This document shows, in pieces, positions 1 to 7,693 of a stretch of DNA of 9,835 nt (positions are counted from its first letter, which is position 1; every line of letters begins with the position of its first letter). Under the pieces are notes generated by a model. The model did no database searches. It saw only the letters and a list, made by a program, of their open reading frames with translations, and had not been told where the DNA came from. Source of the DNA: Opitutales bacterium (GTDB taxonomy: Bacteria; Verrucomicrobiota; Verrucomicrobiia; Opitutales; UBA2987). Where the stretch lies: NCBI GenBank assembly GCA_021772555.1, contig JAJFLT010000344.1, positions 1 through 9,835 of the forward strand. Direction: 5' to 3'. Position numbers and translations under genes: made by a program.

Positions 1-641
1 CCGGCCATGTTGCGATTGGCAAAAGTGGCGGCGGGCGGCGCCGTTTGCCCCACCCACTCAACCGCGAACAAATGCTGCAAGATTCCCAGAAGGGAAACGA
101 GCGTCGCCGACAGGGCCAGGACTTTTAAAAAAATCTCCCAACGGTCTTTGTCGCGCAACTCCTGCGCCACCAAAAAAAACAGCAGGCCACACGCTGCCCA
201 ATGGGTCCATTGGGTAAATGCCAAAAACCGGTAAGTGGTCCAAAATTGTGAAATCAGTGACCAACCGATAAAAAGGGCCAGAGGTAAAAACAGACGGCAG
301 GTAAAAACGTTCACCGCCCGGTTCCGCCCCCAGTTGACTGCCAGCCAGATCGGAAGGAGGAGGAGCGCGCCCACCGCAATGAAAGCCTTTTTGGGCAAAT
401 CGCTGTAATCGGTGATCCCATCGATCAGGATGAAAGGGGACAAAAACAGGAGAGTCAGGATCAGACGGAATACAAGGCGGTCGCTCTGTGGCTTGCCGGA
501 CGCATCGTTCCCATCTGCCGCCGGATGCAGTACCGCCTGAACTTCTTCCGGCGACAAACCCAGGTCTTGGGCGATCTCCGACACCGGTTTCCGCCCCGCG
601 TGCCGCTTGATGTATTTTCGTTTTTTATTGGAAATCGCCAT
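1..641 (-). CDS. Lig4: O-antigen ligase/polymerase-like membrane protein, 3' part beyond left edge
   Basis: An open frame runs from ATG at 641 to the window edge without a stop (213 codons), giving only the N-terminal part of a fourth paralogue of the three complete genes to its right. Residues 1-38 match the shared N-terminal segment, with residues 20-38 fitting a helix-turn-helix pattern (A24, G28, V34). About five hydrophobic spans follow (roughly 58-74, 84-104, 116-134, 145-160, 170-192). The family-specific blocks are present in register: DLPKKAF (81-87), C115, WTHWAACG (145-152) and QTAPP followed by TFANRN (199-211). The catalytic-loop HNDYLQ motif and the TPR block, if present, lie outside the window. 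The start is fixed by alignment to the paralogues; a weak GGACGGAT lies just upstream. It begins 19 bases after the Lig3 stop, so co-transcription is likely. The reading frame and paralogy are clear; the enzymatic role is inferred from the family. Confidence 0.9.
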   Translation of the reverse strand, partial: MAISNKKRKYIKRHAGRKPVSEIAQDLGLSPEEVQAVLHPAADGNDASGKPQSDRLVFRLILTLLFLSPFILIDGITDYSDLPKKAFIAVGALLLLPIWLAVNWGRNRAVNVFTCRLFLPLALFIGWSLISQFWTTYRFLAFTQWTHWAACGLLFFLVAQELRDKDRWEIFLKVLALSATLVSLLGILQHLFAVEWVGQTAPPAATFANRNMA

Positions 642-660
642 ATCCGTCCGGCTTGAAGCC

Positions 661-2937
661 TCAACCCTCGGAGTTGGTTTCGTAGGCGGCTATCATCCGA
701 CTGAGTTGTTCCGCGTCTTTGATCTGGGGATTCAACTGGAGGGCTTTTTTCAGGTGCATAATGCCGGAATGCTGTTCATCAAGCTCGTAAAACAAGATCA
801 GGCCCAGAAGCAAATGCGATTTGTCCGATGTTCCGTTTAACTCGACCGCTTTGGCAAAAGCACCGGCAGCCTCTTCGAATCGCTGCATCGACCTGGCCTT
901 GATGCCCAGATTGTATTGGTAGCTGAAGTTATCCGGTTTTAACTCCGCCGCTAGGCGATACTCCACCAGCGCCTCCTCATTCTTGCCGAGGGATGATTTT
1001 ACGCTGGCCAGCAAATCATGCATCCTCTCCACATTGGGGTCGATATCGAGGCCTTTCTGGAGCGCTCTTTCCGCTTCTCCGTATTCCTTCAGCAACTGGT
1101 GGCTTCTCCCCAAGAGCATCAGGCCCTGGGCATAATACGGGCTCTTTTTCTGATAGGCGGCCAGTAAATCCCTCGCTTTTTCCACTTTTCCGAGTTTCAG
1201 ATAAATCTGGCCTTTCATTCTCATGGTATCATTGCGTAGTGGGTTGAGACGTTTTGCCTTTTCAAGCTGGGCCAGCGCTTCTTCATATCGTTCCAGCTTT
1301 ATGGCCACGTGCATGGAGTGGTAATGCTCGTCCGATTTGATGACACGGTATTGCGCCATCGACCAGAGGACCGTTGCGGCCAAGGAGATAATGCAGCCCG
1401 CTCGGCTCCATCGGGTTCCGGTCACAGTCCAGGTATTTCCGCCCTCACCGTTCTTAACGGTAAAACTCTGACACGAGATAAAGAAAATCGCCGAGTAAAC
1501 GGCCAGCAATAACGGTGGAATCGCCCGGTATATGGGAAAGCTGAAATTCGCGTTGACGGCCATTCCAGCCAGGGCAATCAACGCCCCCGCAGCCAACAGG
1601 CGATCTTCGGGTGGACTTTCTTTTCTCAACAACCCCCCCACTCCTTTAAGATAAAGACAGCAGGCCCAAACGAAAATTATGGCAAAAAGCAGCCCCAGTT
1701 CCGACAGCAGTTGCAGGTAGTCGTTGTGACCATGCACCGCTTGGGTCAGAATGAGGCTTGTATTATCTCTTGGACGTTTGATTGAAGTCGTCGGATAGTG
1801 GACCTTGAAATTGTCCGCCCCAAATCCCAGGAGTGGTTTTTTGGCAATCAGCTCGATGGTGTTTTCATACAAAATCAAGCGCGATTTGACGCTCATGGCG
1901 GAATAGTCCCGCATTTTTTGCAGTTTTTTATTGGCCGCCCTGGCATCTGCATCCCACATCCCGGCAATGTAATTATAAGTCTCTTCGCCGCGCCAGCGCA
2001 TGCCCTCCGGCGTCAGGCATGACATCGCAATGGTCAGGGCCAAGGCCGCCAGAACTGCCGCCGCCTTCTGTTTTCCAAAAACGGTTTTGGTTTTGAAGCG
2101 AATCTTTTCCAAACCAAAAACGGCAATGAAAAGCAGGCACTCGAAGGAAACACAAACCCAGGCCGCCTTGGTGAATGTGTAGTAGATGAAGGTATTCAAA
2201 CAGGCCAGGAAGAAAGCGAAGGACCAGATCGCCAATTTATTTTTGGCGCTCAGCAGCAGGTAAAGGCAGGCCGGGAAAACCAGCACGAAAAAGTGCCCGG
2301 CCATATTCTTGTTGGCAAAAGTGATGGCCGGAGGAGCCGTTTGTGGAAACCACTCCAATCCCAGTAAAAATTGAAAATAGCCCAAAAAGGACAGCAGCAC
2401 GGCCGAGGACACAATCGTTATAAAAATGAAACGCGCCTGCTTCCTGCTTTTTATAATTTGCACGGCCAGGAAAAAGATGAGCCCGCAGGCCGCCCAATGC
2501 GTCCATTTCGAAAATGCGGAGTAGGTGTCAAGAGCCCAGGCGGCGGACAATATTACCCACAAAAGAAAGGCTACCAACGGCCAGTAGAGCCGGCATTTGA
2601 CAATCTTCAGGGAATTTGCGCGAAACTGCTCGAAGAGCCAAACCGTCAGCAAAAGCAGGGAACCTATCTGGATGAGCGCGGCCTTGGGCAGATAGGAACT
2701 GGCATAGATTTCCTTGAAGTTGGGGAACGGGGCTAGAAAAACCAAAACCGCCAGAAGGTGAAAACTTGTAAAATAAGCAGTGTTCCTTGCTTTCGGTCTT
2801 ATTTCCAGGCCGGAAATTTTTTCAATCTCCAACCTCACTTTGTCCACTGGCAGGTGCAATTTTTTTGCCATGTCCTCGGGCGATTGTTTCCCCGCGAAGC
2901 GCTGGATGTATTTCAGTTTTTTGTTGGAAATACTCAT
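661..2937 (-). CDS. Lig3: Wzy_C-type O-antigen ligase/polymerase with periplasmic TPR domain
   Basis: 758 residues. Residues 1-38 are the shared N-terminal segment with a helix-turn-helix-like stretch at 20-38. About 13 membrane spans follow, roughly 57-73, 84-102, 117-136, 145-161, 170-192, 212-230, 236-253, 258-276, 290-308, 413-431, 445-469, 471-489 and 512-530. The long loop 309-412 contains R353, the KPLLGFG..NF motif (367-377) and HNDYLQ (404-409) with E413 and G415, the hallmark of the Wzy_C (PF04932) ligase/polymerase/O-oligosaccharyltransferase group. Residues 535-740 form five to six TPR units, predicted periplasmic. In this family the enzyme uses undecaprenyl-diphosphate-linked glycan as donor at the periplasmic face of the inner membrane. 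K257 replaces the arginine found in Lig1 and Lig2 in the TFT[R/K]A.W motif. The upstream sequence shows no clear Shine-Dalgarno; the start rests on alignment with the paralogues. Polymerase, lipid A ligase and protein glycosyltransferase cannot be told apart from sequence alone. Confidence 0.93.
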   Translation of the reverse strand: MSISNKKLKYIQRFAGKQSPEDMAKKLHLPVDKVRLEIEKISGLEIRPKARNTAYFTSFHLLAVLVFLAPFPNFKEIYASSYLPKAALIQIGSLLLLTVWLFEQFRANSLKIVKCRLYWPLVAFLLWVILSAAWALDTYSAFSKWTHWAACGLIFFLAVQIIKSRKQARFIFITIVSSAVLLSFLGYFQFLLGLEWFPQTAPPAITFANKNMAGHFFVLVFPACLYLLLSAKNKLAIWSFAFFLACLNTFIYYTFTKAAWVCVSFECLLFIAVFGLEKIRFKTKTVFGKQKAAAVLAALALTIAMSCLTPEGMRWRGEETYNYIAGMWDADARAANKKLQKMRDYSAMSVKSRLILYENTIELIAKKPLLGFGADNFKVHYPTTSIKRPRDNTSLILTQAVHGHNDYLQLLSELGLLFAIIFVWACCLYLKGVGGLLRKESPPEDRLLAAGALIALAGMAVNANFSFPIYRAIPPLLLAVYSAIFFISCQSFTVKNGEGGNTWTVTGTRWSRAGCIISLAATVLWSMAQYRVIKSDEHYHSMHVAIKLERYEEALAQLEKAKRLNPLRNDTMRMKGQIYLKLGKVEKARDLLAAYQKKSPYYAQGLMLLGRSHQLLKEYGEAERALQKGLDIDPNVERMHDLLASVKSSLGKNEEALVEYRLAAELKPDNFSYQYNLGIKARSMQRFEEAAGAFAKAVELNGTSDKSHLLLGLILFYELDEQHSGIMHLKKALQLNPQIKDAEQLSRMIAAYETNSEG

Positions 2938-3007
2938 CTTAAATTGGCTAAAATCGAACCGGATTTTTTTGCATTATTGAGACCGTAGGGGCAAGCCTTG
3001 AATAAGT
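2938..3007 (-). other. 70-base spacer between Lig2 and Lig3
   Basis: This AT-rich spacer has no open frame worth calling. It contains a run of seven T on the plus strand (2964-2970), but no stem precedes it in either direction, so I do not call a terminator. No convincing -35/-10 pair is visible for Lig3. The end of the spacer nearest Lig2 contributes half of an inverted repeat that covers the Lig2 stop codon. Confidence 0.5.
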
Positions 3008-3014
3008 TTATTCA
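2999..3014. repeat. Inverted repeat across the Lig2 stop codon
   Basis: Perfect 7-base arms TGAATAA and TTATTCA are separated by GT. With one unpaired base the pairing extends by three more pairs (CCT at 2996-2998 with AGG at 3016-3018). The right arm includes the Lig2 stop codon (3008-3010). In the Lig2 transcript this could fold as a short AU-rich hairpin, but no U-run follows in the direction of transcription, so it does not look like an intrinsic terminator. It may be chance. Confidence 0.4.
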
Positions 3015-5284
3015 GAGGGCGTCTGTTCGTAATTTTGGAGGAGATTTCGCAGCATTTCCGCATCCTGACCTGTGGGCTGCATAGCCAATGCCTCCTTGAG
3101 GTGAATGACACCTTCTTGTGGCCGGTCCAGATGCCGAACCAGGGTCAATCCCAAAAATTTTCGGGCCGAATAAAAATCGTCCTTTAATTGCACCGATTTT
3201 CCCAAGGCCTCGGCGGCTTCATCATAATTACCCAGTATATAGGCGGTTACTCCGTGGTTGTAGTGGTAATTGCTTTTTTCCGGTATCAATTGGGCGGCCA
3301 GGCGGAATTCTTCGAGGCCCTTCTCCGGTTGGTTGAGGCTGCTGTAAATCCAACCCGAGAGGTCGCGCAGCCTGCCTTCGTCGGGCAGGATTTCGATGGC
3401 CATTTCCACCAGTGGTTTGGCCTTCTCGAATTGATTGAGCCCCTTGTAACAGAGGGCCATGTAGTAAAGATTGAATGTGGCATAGGGGTAGGATTCATGG
3501 AATCGCTCAAAATGTTCCATTGCCTTTTCGCGCTCTTCCATCTTTAGCAATGCCCGGCCCAGGTAATTGTGGACATCTTTACGGAACGGGTTCATCTCGT
3601 GGGCCTTTAATCCCCAATGGACAGATTCTTTGTAATACCTGTCGCGCAGGCCCATACTTTGCAGGTTGAAATACAATTCGGAACGATAAAAACGATATTG
3701 CCAAAATATCCACAAGGCGAGAATCATGGCAACCAGGATGATCCCCGGGAAAACCATTTTACCCCTGCCCCATTTCCACTTGGACTTTTTCTCATCTTCC
3801 CCATCTTTTTTTTCGGTAATGTGAAAAAATATGGCCGCATAAATCGCCAGGATAAATGGTGGCATGGCCAAATAGAGGGGGAAACTGACCACCGCGTTGG
3901 CGCAAAGTCCCGCAATACCAATCATGCAGGCGCAGCCCGCATCCCGGTCTTCCGGAGATAACCTGACGCTTAAGAAAACCGGTAACCTGCCAACCAGGGC
4001 AGCCAGAAAACAGAAGAGGACCATCACCGCCGGGATTCCCAACTCCGATGTTATTTGCAAGTAATCGTTGTGGGTATTGGCCTGTTGTCTGTGCAACCCG
4101 ATTTCTTTGTCCCACCACCCGGTGAGGGTGCTTTTGGGATAATAGATGACGAAATTATTCAGCCCCACGCCCCTTAGCGGTTTTTCCCTGATTATCTCAA
4201 GGGTATTCCGGTAGATGGTCTTGCGGGTCGATACACTGCTATAGTCCCCGTCGGATAAATCCTCTTCCACGGTAGTACTGGTTTTGGAATCGCTTTCCCA
4301 TAAACTGGTCAATCGATCGAATGCGTCATGCCCCCGCCAACTCCAACCTCCGGCTGACAAGTTTATCAAAAGCAGGAACACCACAAAGGCGGCTGCGAGG
4401 GCAGCCATTTTTTGCCCGCCGGATATTAACGAATGATTGAGTTTGAACTGCCGATAGACCAAATAAATGAGGAAAAGAAATACCTGGCCGCTGACCGAAA
4501 GCCATCCCGCTCGGGTAAAGGTGTGAAAGAGATAGGACCCGATAAAGGCCAAAGACAAGGCGACGGCCCAAATTACGACTCTCCTCCTGGCAGTCAGTAA
4601 GAATATCAATCCCAGTGGGAAGTTTAATACGATATATTGGGAAGCTGCGTTACGGTTGGCAAAGGTGGAGGAAGGCGGTGCAATTTGCCGGACCCAATCG
4701 ACTTCGAGTATTTGCTGCGCCAGGCCGAGGAGGGAAGCCAAAGTGGCGGTGGTAAAGATTAATCCTAAAATGAGATTCCGCCTGCCGGTGTCGTCGAGTA
4801 TTTGAAAGGCGACAAAAAAAACCAATCCGCAGGCCGCCCAATGAATCCAGATGGTAAACGCGCTAAAATGGTCGCTGGCCCAAGTGATGGAGAAAAGGGA
4901 CCAGAGGATAAGAAAACCTAGCGGTAGATACAAAAAGCATTTCCGAATCTCAACAACGGTCAATCGGGAAAGGTTATGCAACCAGAGCCCGAATAAAATC
5001 ATGGAACCCAATTGGATGAATGCTTTTTTTGGCAGATCGGAAAAGTTGGAAAGATCTTGCAGGACTATAAACGGTGCCAGAAGGACAATCCCGCCCAACA
5101 TCCAAACCAAAATCTTATCCCGATTTTCAACGGCAACGACGCTCACTCCGGCCTTGCCCGGCATCGAATTCAGATGGGCTATGACCTCCTGAAGCGGCAC
5201 ATCCAGTTCGCGCGCAATTTCAGCCGGACTCTTTCGCCCGGCGTGCCGTTGCAGGTATTTCAGCTTCTTCTTGGAAAGCGCCAT
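3008..5284 (-). CDS. Lig2: Wzy_C-type O-antigen ligase/polymerase with periplasmic TPR domain
   Basis: 758 residues, exactly the length of Lig3 although the sequences have diverged widely. The N-terminal segment (1-38) has its helix-turn-helix-like stretch at 20-38 (A24, D28, V34). The predicted spans follow the Lig1/Lig3 layout, with positively charged cytoplasmic turns such as TARRRVV (231-237) and a basic/acidic turn at 491-509. Catalytic-class motifs are TFAN.N (207-212), TFTRAGW (255-261), R354, KPLRGVG..NF (368-378), HNDYLQ (405-410), E414 and G416. TPR repeats occupy about 535-740, with conserved phrases NPFRKD (565-570) and FNLYYMA (604-610). The loop before R354 is strongly acidic (VEEDLSDGD, 339-347), unlike the basic counterpart in Lig3. 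It lies 27 bases downstream of Lig1 and is probably in the same transcript. A weak TTGGATAAC upstream is the only ribosome-binding candidate. Its role as ligase, polymerase or protein glycosyltransferase is unresolved. Confidence 0.93.
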   Translation of the reverse strand: MALSKKKLKYLQRHAGRKSPAEIARELDVPLQEVIAHLNSMPGKAGVSVVAVENRDKILVWMLGGIVLLAPFIVLQDLSNFSDLPKKAFIQLGSMILFGLWLHNLSRLTVVEIRKCFLYLPLGFLILWSLFSITWASDHFSAFTIWIHWAACGLVFFVAFQILDDTGRRNLILGLIFTTATLASLLGLAQQILEVDWVRQIAPPSSTFANRNAASQYIVLNFPLGLIFLLTARRRVVIWAVALSLAFIGSYLFHTFTRAGWLSVSGQVFLFLIYLVYRQFKLNHSLISGGQKMAALAAAFVVFLLLINLSAGGWSWRGHDAFDRLTSLWESDSKTSTTVEEDLSDGDYSSVSTRKTIYRNTLEIIREKPLRGVGLNNFVIYYPKSTLTGWWDKEIGLHRQQANTHNDYLQITSELGIPAVMVLFCFLAALVGRLPVFLSVRLSPEDRDAGCACMIGIAGLCANAVVSFPLYLAMPPFILAIYAAIFFHITEKKDGEDEKKSKWKWGRGKMVFPGIILVAMILALWIFWQYRFYRSELYFNLQSMGLRDRYYKESVHWGLKAHEMNPFRKDVHNYLGRALLKMEEREKAMEHFERFHESYPYATFNLYYMALCYKGLNQFEKAKPLVEMAIEILPDEGRLRDLSGWIYSSLNQPEKGLEEFRLAAQLIPEKSNYHYNHGVTAYILGNYDEAAEALGKSVQLKDDFYSARKFLGLTLVRHLDRPQEGVIHLKEALAMQPTGQDAEMLRNLLQNYEQTPSE

Positions 5285-5311
5285 ATTATGTTATCCAACC
5301 AATTTGGCATA

Positions 5312-7594
5312 CTATTTTTGGCTGCCGGAATTACTTTTGTGGTCCAAGATTATTTTGCGATATTTTTGGGCATTTTCGGTATTTGGATCCAATTCCAGCG
5401 CTCTTTCTAAATAAGGGATACTCTCCGCCTTACGTTCGGGAATGTTGATCAGCAATTCTCCCATGCCTTTATGCGCGCGTGGCGAATCTTTCTTCAGGGC
5501 CAGGGCTCTGGAAAATGCCGATTCTGCTTCTGCAAATTTTCCCATGGATGCGGCCGTGCTTCCCATTAAGGAATGATAAAAGCTGTTTTGTGGCAATAAT
5601 TCCGTCGCTAGCCGGTATTGTTTCAAAGTATCCTCATGGCGGCCCTGAATTTGGTAAACCTGGCCCAGCCCACCTTGCAGGAATCCATCTTGAGGCAATA
5701 TCTTCGTTGCATGTTCGAGAACCGTTGTCGCCTTGTCAAACTCCTGCAGGTCTCCGTATGCCTGGGCCAGATAAAACAGGTTGAATCCATTATGAGGATA
5801 GGCGCGATCGAAGGCTTCAAGGTGATGGAGCGCCTCCTTGGGCCGCCCTGTGACAGCATAAGCCCTGCCTATCAGGTGCTGCGTGTCTTTGCGGAAGGAA
5901 TTGTATTTCCTGACTTTTTCTCCAAGATTGATAACCACCTGCCAATCCTCCTTGCGGTTCATGGCGTGACGTTGGGAGCGAAAGAATCGGTCGGCTTTCA
6001 TCCAGCGATATTGCACTGAAGTCCAGACCACGATTAGGACCAGACCCGCCACCACTCCACTCAGGGCCAATCCCTTTTGCCGGAAACGCCAGAAGGGCCG
6101 GCGCGTTTCAAGATCGGCCGAACCCGCCGAATAAAGTCCCGCCGCAAACAACGCCAATGCGAAGGGCGGCATGGCACGGTAAAAAGGAAAGCTGAAAAGC
6201 GCATCCACGCCCAATCCGCAAATTCCCGCCACAAAGGCGGTAGCCGCCAGTTGGTCTTTGCTCGAACCGGAAACCCCCGTCACACGCCACGCTTGTTTTA
6301 GGATTAAAGTCAGCGACCAGAACAGAAAAACAAGAAAAGGGATTCCCAATTCGGCTGTGACCTGCAAATAATCATTATGGGCTTCGGCAGGCCTACGGAG
6401 CATGGTCAGTCCCCGCTGCGAACCACCTTTGCTGGCTGCGAGCGGATAATGAACGATGAAATTATACAGACCCACACCCCTTGCCGGGTGATCTTTTATC
6501 ATTTCCAGAATATTGCTCCAAAGGGCCAGTCGTTCCTTACCACTTTCCCCATATTTCTTAACTGGGATCTCATTTTCATTGTCCTCGACCACTTCATTCT
6601 GAAGGGCTATTCTAACGCCCGTTAAAGCCCGCGCCGCTTCTCCCCACCGCCAGGTCATGCCGTCGTCGGGGGTGTAATTCGTGGTCAGGACCAAAAGGAT
6701 GAATGAAGTTGCGCCGGGAATGTATAGCTGACGATTTACGACAGGCAGTTTCCCTTTCTTGAAAATAAATACCATAAATATGAGGCCTGCCAGAATGATT
6801 TCCGCCATCACCGACAACCAGGCCGCCCTCGTAAATGTGTAGAAGAGGTAGGTCGCCATAACGGTTGTCGATAGAGCGCCAAACCAGATGGCCGGAGAGC
6901 GCCGGGCCGATAGAAATAACGCTGCCCCGGCTGGCAGGGCTATGATCATCATTTGTGCCCCCATGTTCTTATTGGCAAATGTCGATGCGGGTGAAGCGGT
7001 CTGTTTGACCAATTCCACATCATACAAATATTGAGCGCACCCCAGCGAGGCGACCAACGTTCCGGAAATAGCAATAGAGACTAGCAGCCGATTGATTTGA
7101 CCCGGTCTGCCCAAGGATTGCAGGGCGAGAAAAAATACTGTCCCACAGGCGCACCAATGCGCCCAAATGGTGAAACCTCCATAGGGCTCCTGGGCCCAAA
7201 ACAACGACAAAAGCGCCCACCCGACAAATCCAGCCAAGGGAAGATACAGGGGGCATTTATTGATTTTCAAACGGCCTTTGCGAGCAGCTTGAACAAACCA
7301 GAAGGTCAGCCAGAGCAATGTTCCGATTTGGATACAAACCGCTTTCGGCATATTGGTGTAATCCCAATTGCGCTCGAAGACAAGAAGCGGCGCTACGACA
7401 ATAAGAATCGGTAGGATCAGGTTTTCGCAGGTTTCCCAAACGTCCCTCTCCTTAATGACTTTGGCTGCGGAATCGTTTCCCATAACGGCCAACACCTGCT
7501 CCACCGGGATCTTCAATTCCCGGGAGATTTGCGAGGCCGCTTTTTTGCCCGAGAATCGCTGGATGTATTTTATTTTTTTATTGGAGAGCGTCAT
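5312..7594 (-). CDS. Lig1: Wzy_C-type O-antigen ligase/polymerase with periplasmic TPR domain
   Basis: 760 residues, first of the four tandem paralogues. The N-terminal segment (1-38) aligns without gaps to the others; its helix-turn-helix-like stretch (20-38) is the least canonical (S24, K28, V34). Predicted spans lie near 58-74, 84-103, 115-134, 141-160, 168-190, 210-229, 234-252, 258-278, 290-306, 418-434, 448-470, 475-491 and 509-528. Basic cytoplasmic turns (ARKGR, SARRS, FKKGK, ETRRPFWRFRQK) support N-in, TPR-out topology. Wzy_C-class motifs are TFANKN (205-210), TFTRAAW (253-259), R355, HPARGVG..NF (369-379), HNDYLQ (406-411), E415 and G417. TPR units cover about 533-745, including NSFRKD (565-570) and FNLFYLA (604-610). 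The loop before R355 is acidic (VVEDNENE, 335-342). The only ribosome-binding candidate is a distant GAAG. The expected reaction is transfer or polymerisation of a lipid-linked glycan in the periplasm; the acceptor is unknown. Confidence 0.93.
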   Translation of the reverse strand: MTLSNKKIKYIQRFSGKKAASQISRELKIPVEQVLAVMGNDSAAKVIKERDVWETCENLILPILIVVAPLLVFERNWDYTNMPKAVCIQIGTLLWLTFWFVQAARKGRLKINKCPLYLPLAGFVGWALLSLFWAQEPYGGFTIWAHWCACGTVFFLALQSLGRPGQINRLLVSIAISGTLVASLGCAQYLYDVELVKQTASPASTFANKNMGAQMMIIALPAGAALFLSARRSPAIWFGALSTTVMATYLFYTFTRAAWLSVMAEIILAGLIFMVFIFKKGKLPVVNRQLYIPGATSFILLVLTTNYTPDDGMTWRWGEAARALTGVRIALQNEVVEDNENEIPVKKYGESGKERLALWSNILEMIKDHPARGVGLYNFIVHYPLAASKGGSQRGLTMLRRPAEAHNDYLQVTAELGIPFLVFLFWSLTLILKQAWRVTGVSGSSKDQLAATAFVAGICGLGVDALFSFPFYRAMPPFALALFAAGLYSAGSADLETRRPFWRFRQKGLALSGVVAGLVLIVVWTSVQYRWMKADRFFRSQRHAMNRKEDWQVVINLGEKVRKYNSFRKDTQHLIGRAYAVTGRPKEALHHLEAFDRAYPHNGFNLFYLAQAYGDLQEFDKATTVLEHATKILPQDGFLQGGLGQVYQIQGRHEDTLKQYRLATELLPQNSFYHSLMGSTAASMGKFAEAESAFSRALALKKDSPRAHKGMGELLINIPERKAESIPYLERALELDPNTENAQKYRKIILDHKSNSGSQK

Positions 7595-7693
7595 GCGTGC
7601 AACTTCATTGCCATTGAATACAGCCTATCTCAAATTCGCAGATAAACTATGTTGGTAGCGTCACGGTGGCAAATGCCGGTCGGCCTGGCCGAT
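7595..7693 (-). other. 99-base spacer upstream of the Lig array
   Basis: This gap lies between the sugar-transferase stop and the Lig1 start. It carries a 13-base near-perfect palindrome (7680-7692, arms TCGGCC and GGCCGA around one base) directly after the upstream stop; it is short and not followed by a U-run. A TTGCCA hexamer 17 bases before TAGTTT was the best promoter-like pair I found, and its -10 matches the consensus at only three of six positions. I therefore call neither a terminator nor a promoter here. Confidence 0.45.

Noticed and set aside
2961..2970. T-run next to CCGG as a plus-strand terminator
   Set aside because: No stem precedes the T-run, and no plus-strand gene ends there.
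5012..5410. Plus-strand open frame of 132 codons
   Set aside because: It lies antisense to Lig1/Lig2 coding sequence, spans their junction, and shows no recognisable motif. The minus-strand genes account for the region.
5618..6019. Plus-strand open frame of 133 codons
   Set aside because: Entirely antisense to the TPR-coding part of Lig1, with composition that mirrors it and no domain-like pattern.
661..7594. Recent gene duplication or direct nucleotide repeats in the array
   Set aside because: The paralogues align well as proteins but differ widely in sequence; I saw no long identical nucleotide stretches, so duplication is old.
7620..7680. Promoter for the Lig array in the spacer upstream of Lig1
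   Set aside because: TTGCCA-17-TAGTTT has a -10 matching only three of six consensus positions; no better pair was found.
7680..7692. Palindrome TCGGCC-T-GGCCGA after the sugar-transferase stop as a terminator
   Set aside because: Only about five pairs form once a three-base loop is allowed, and no U-run follows on the minus strand.
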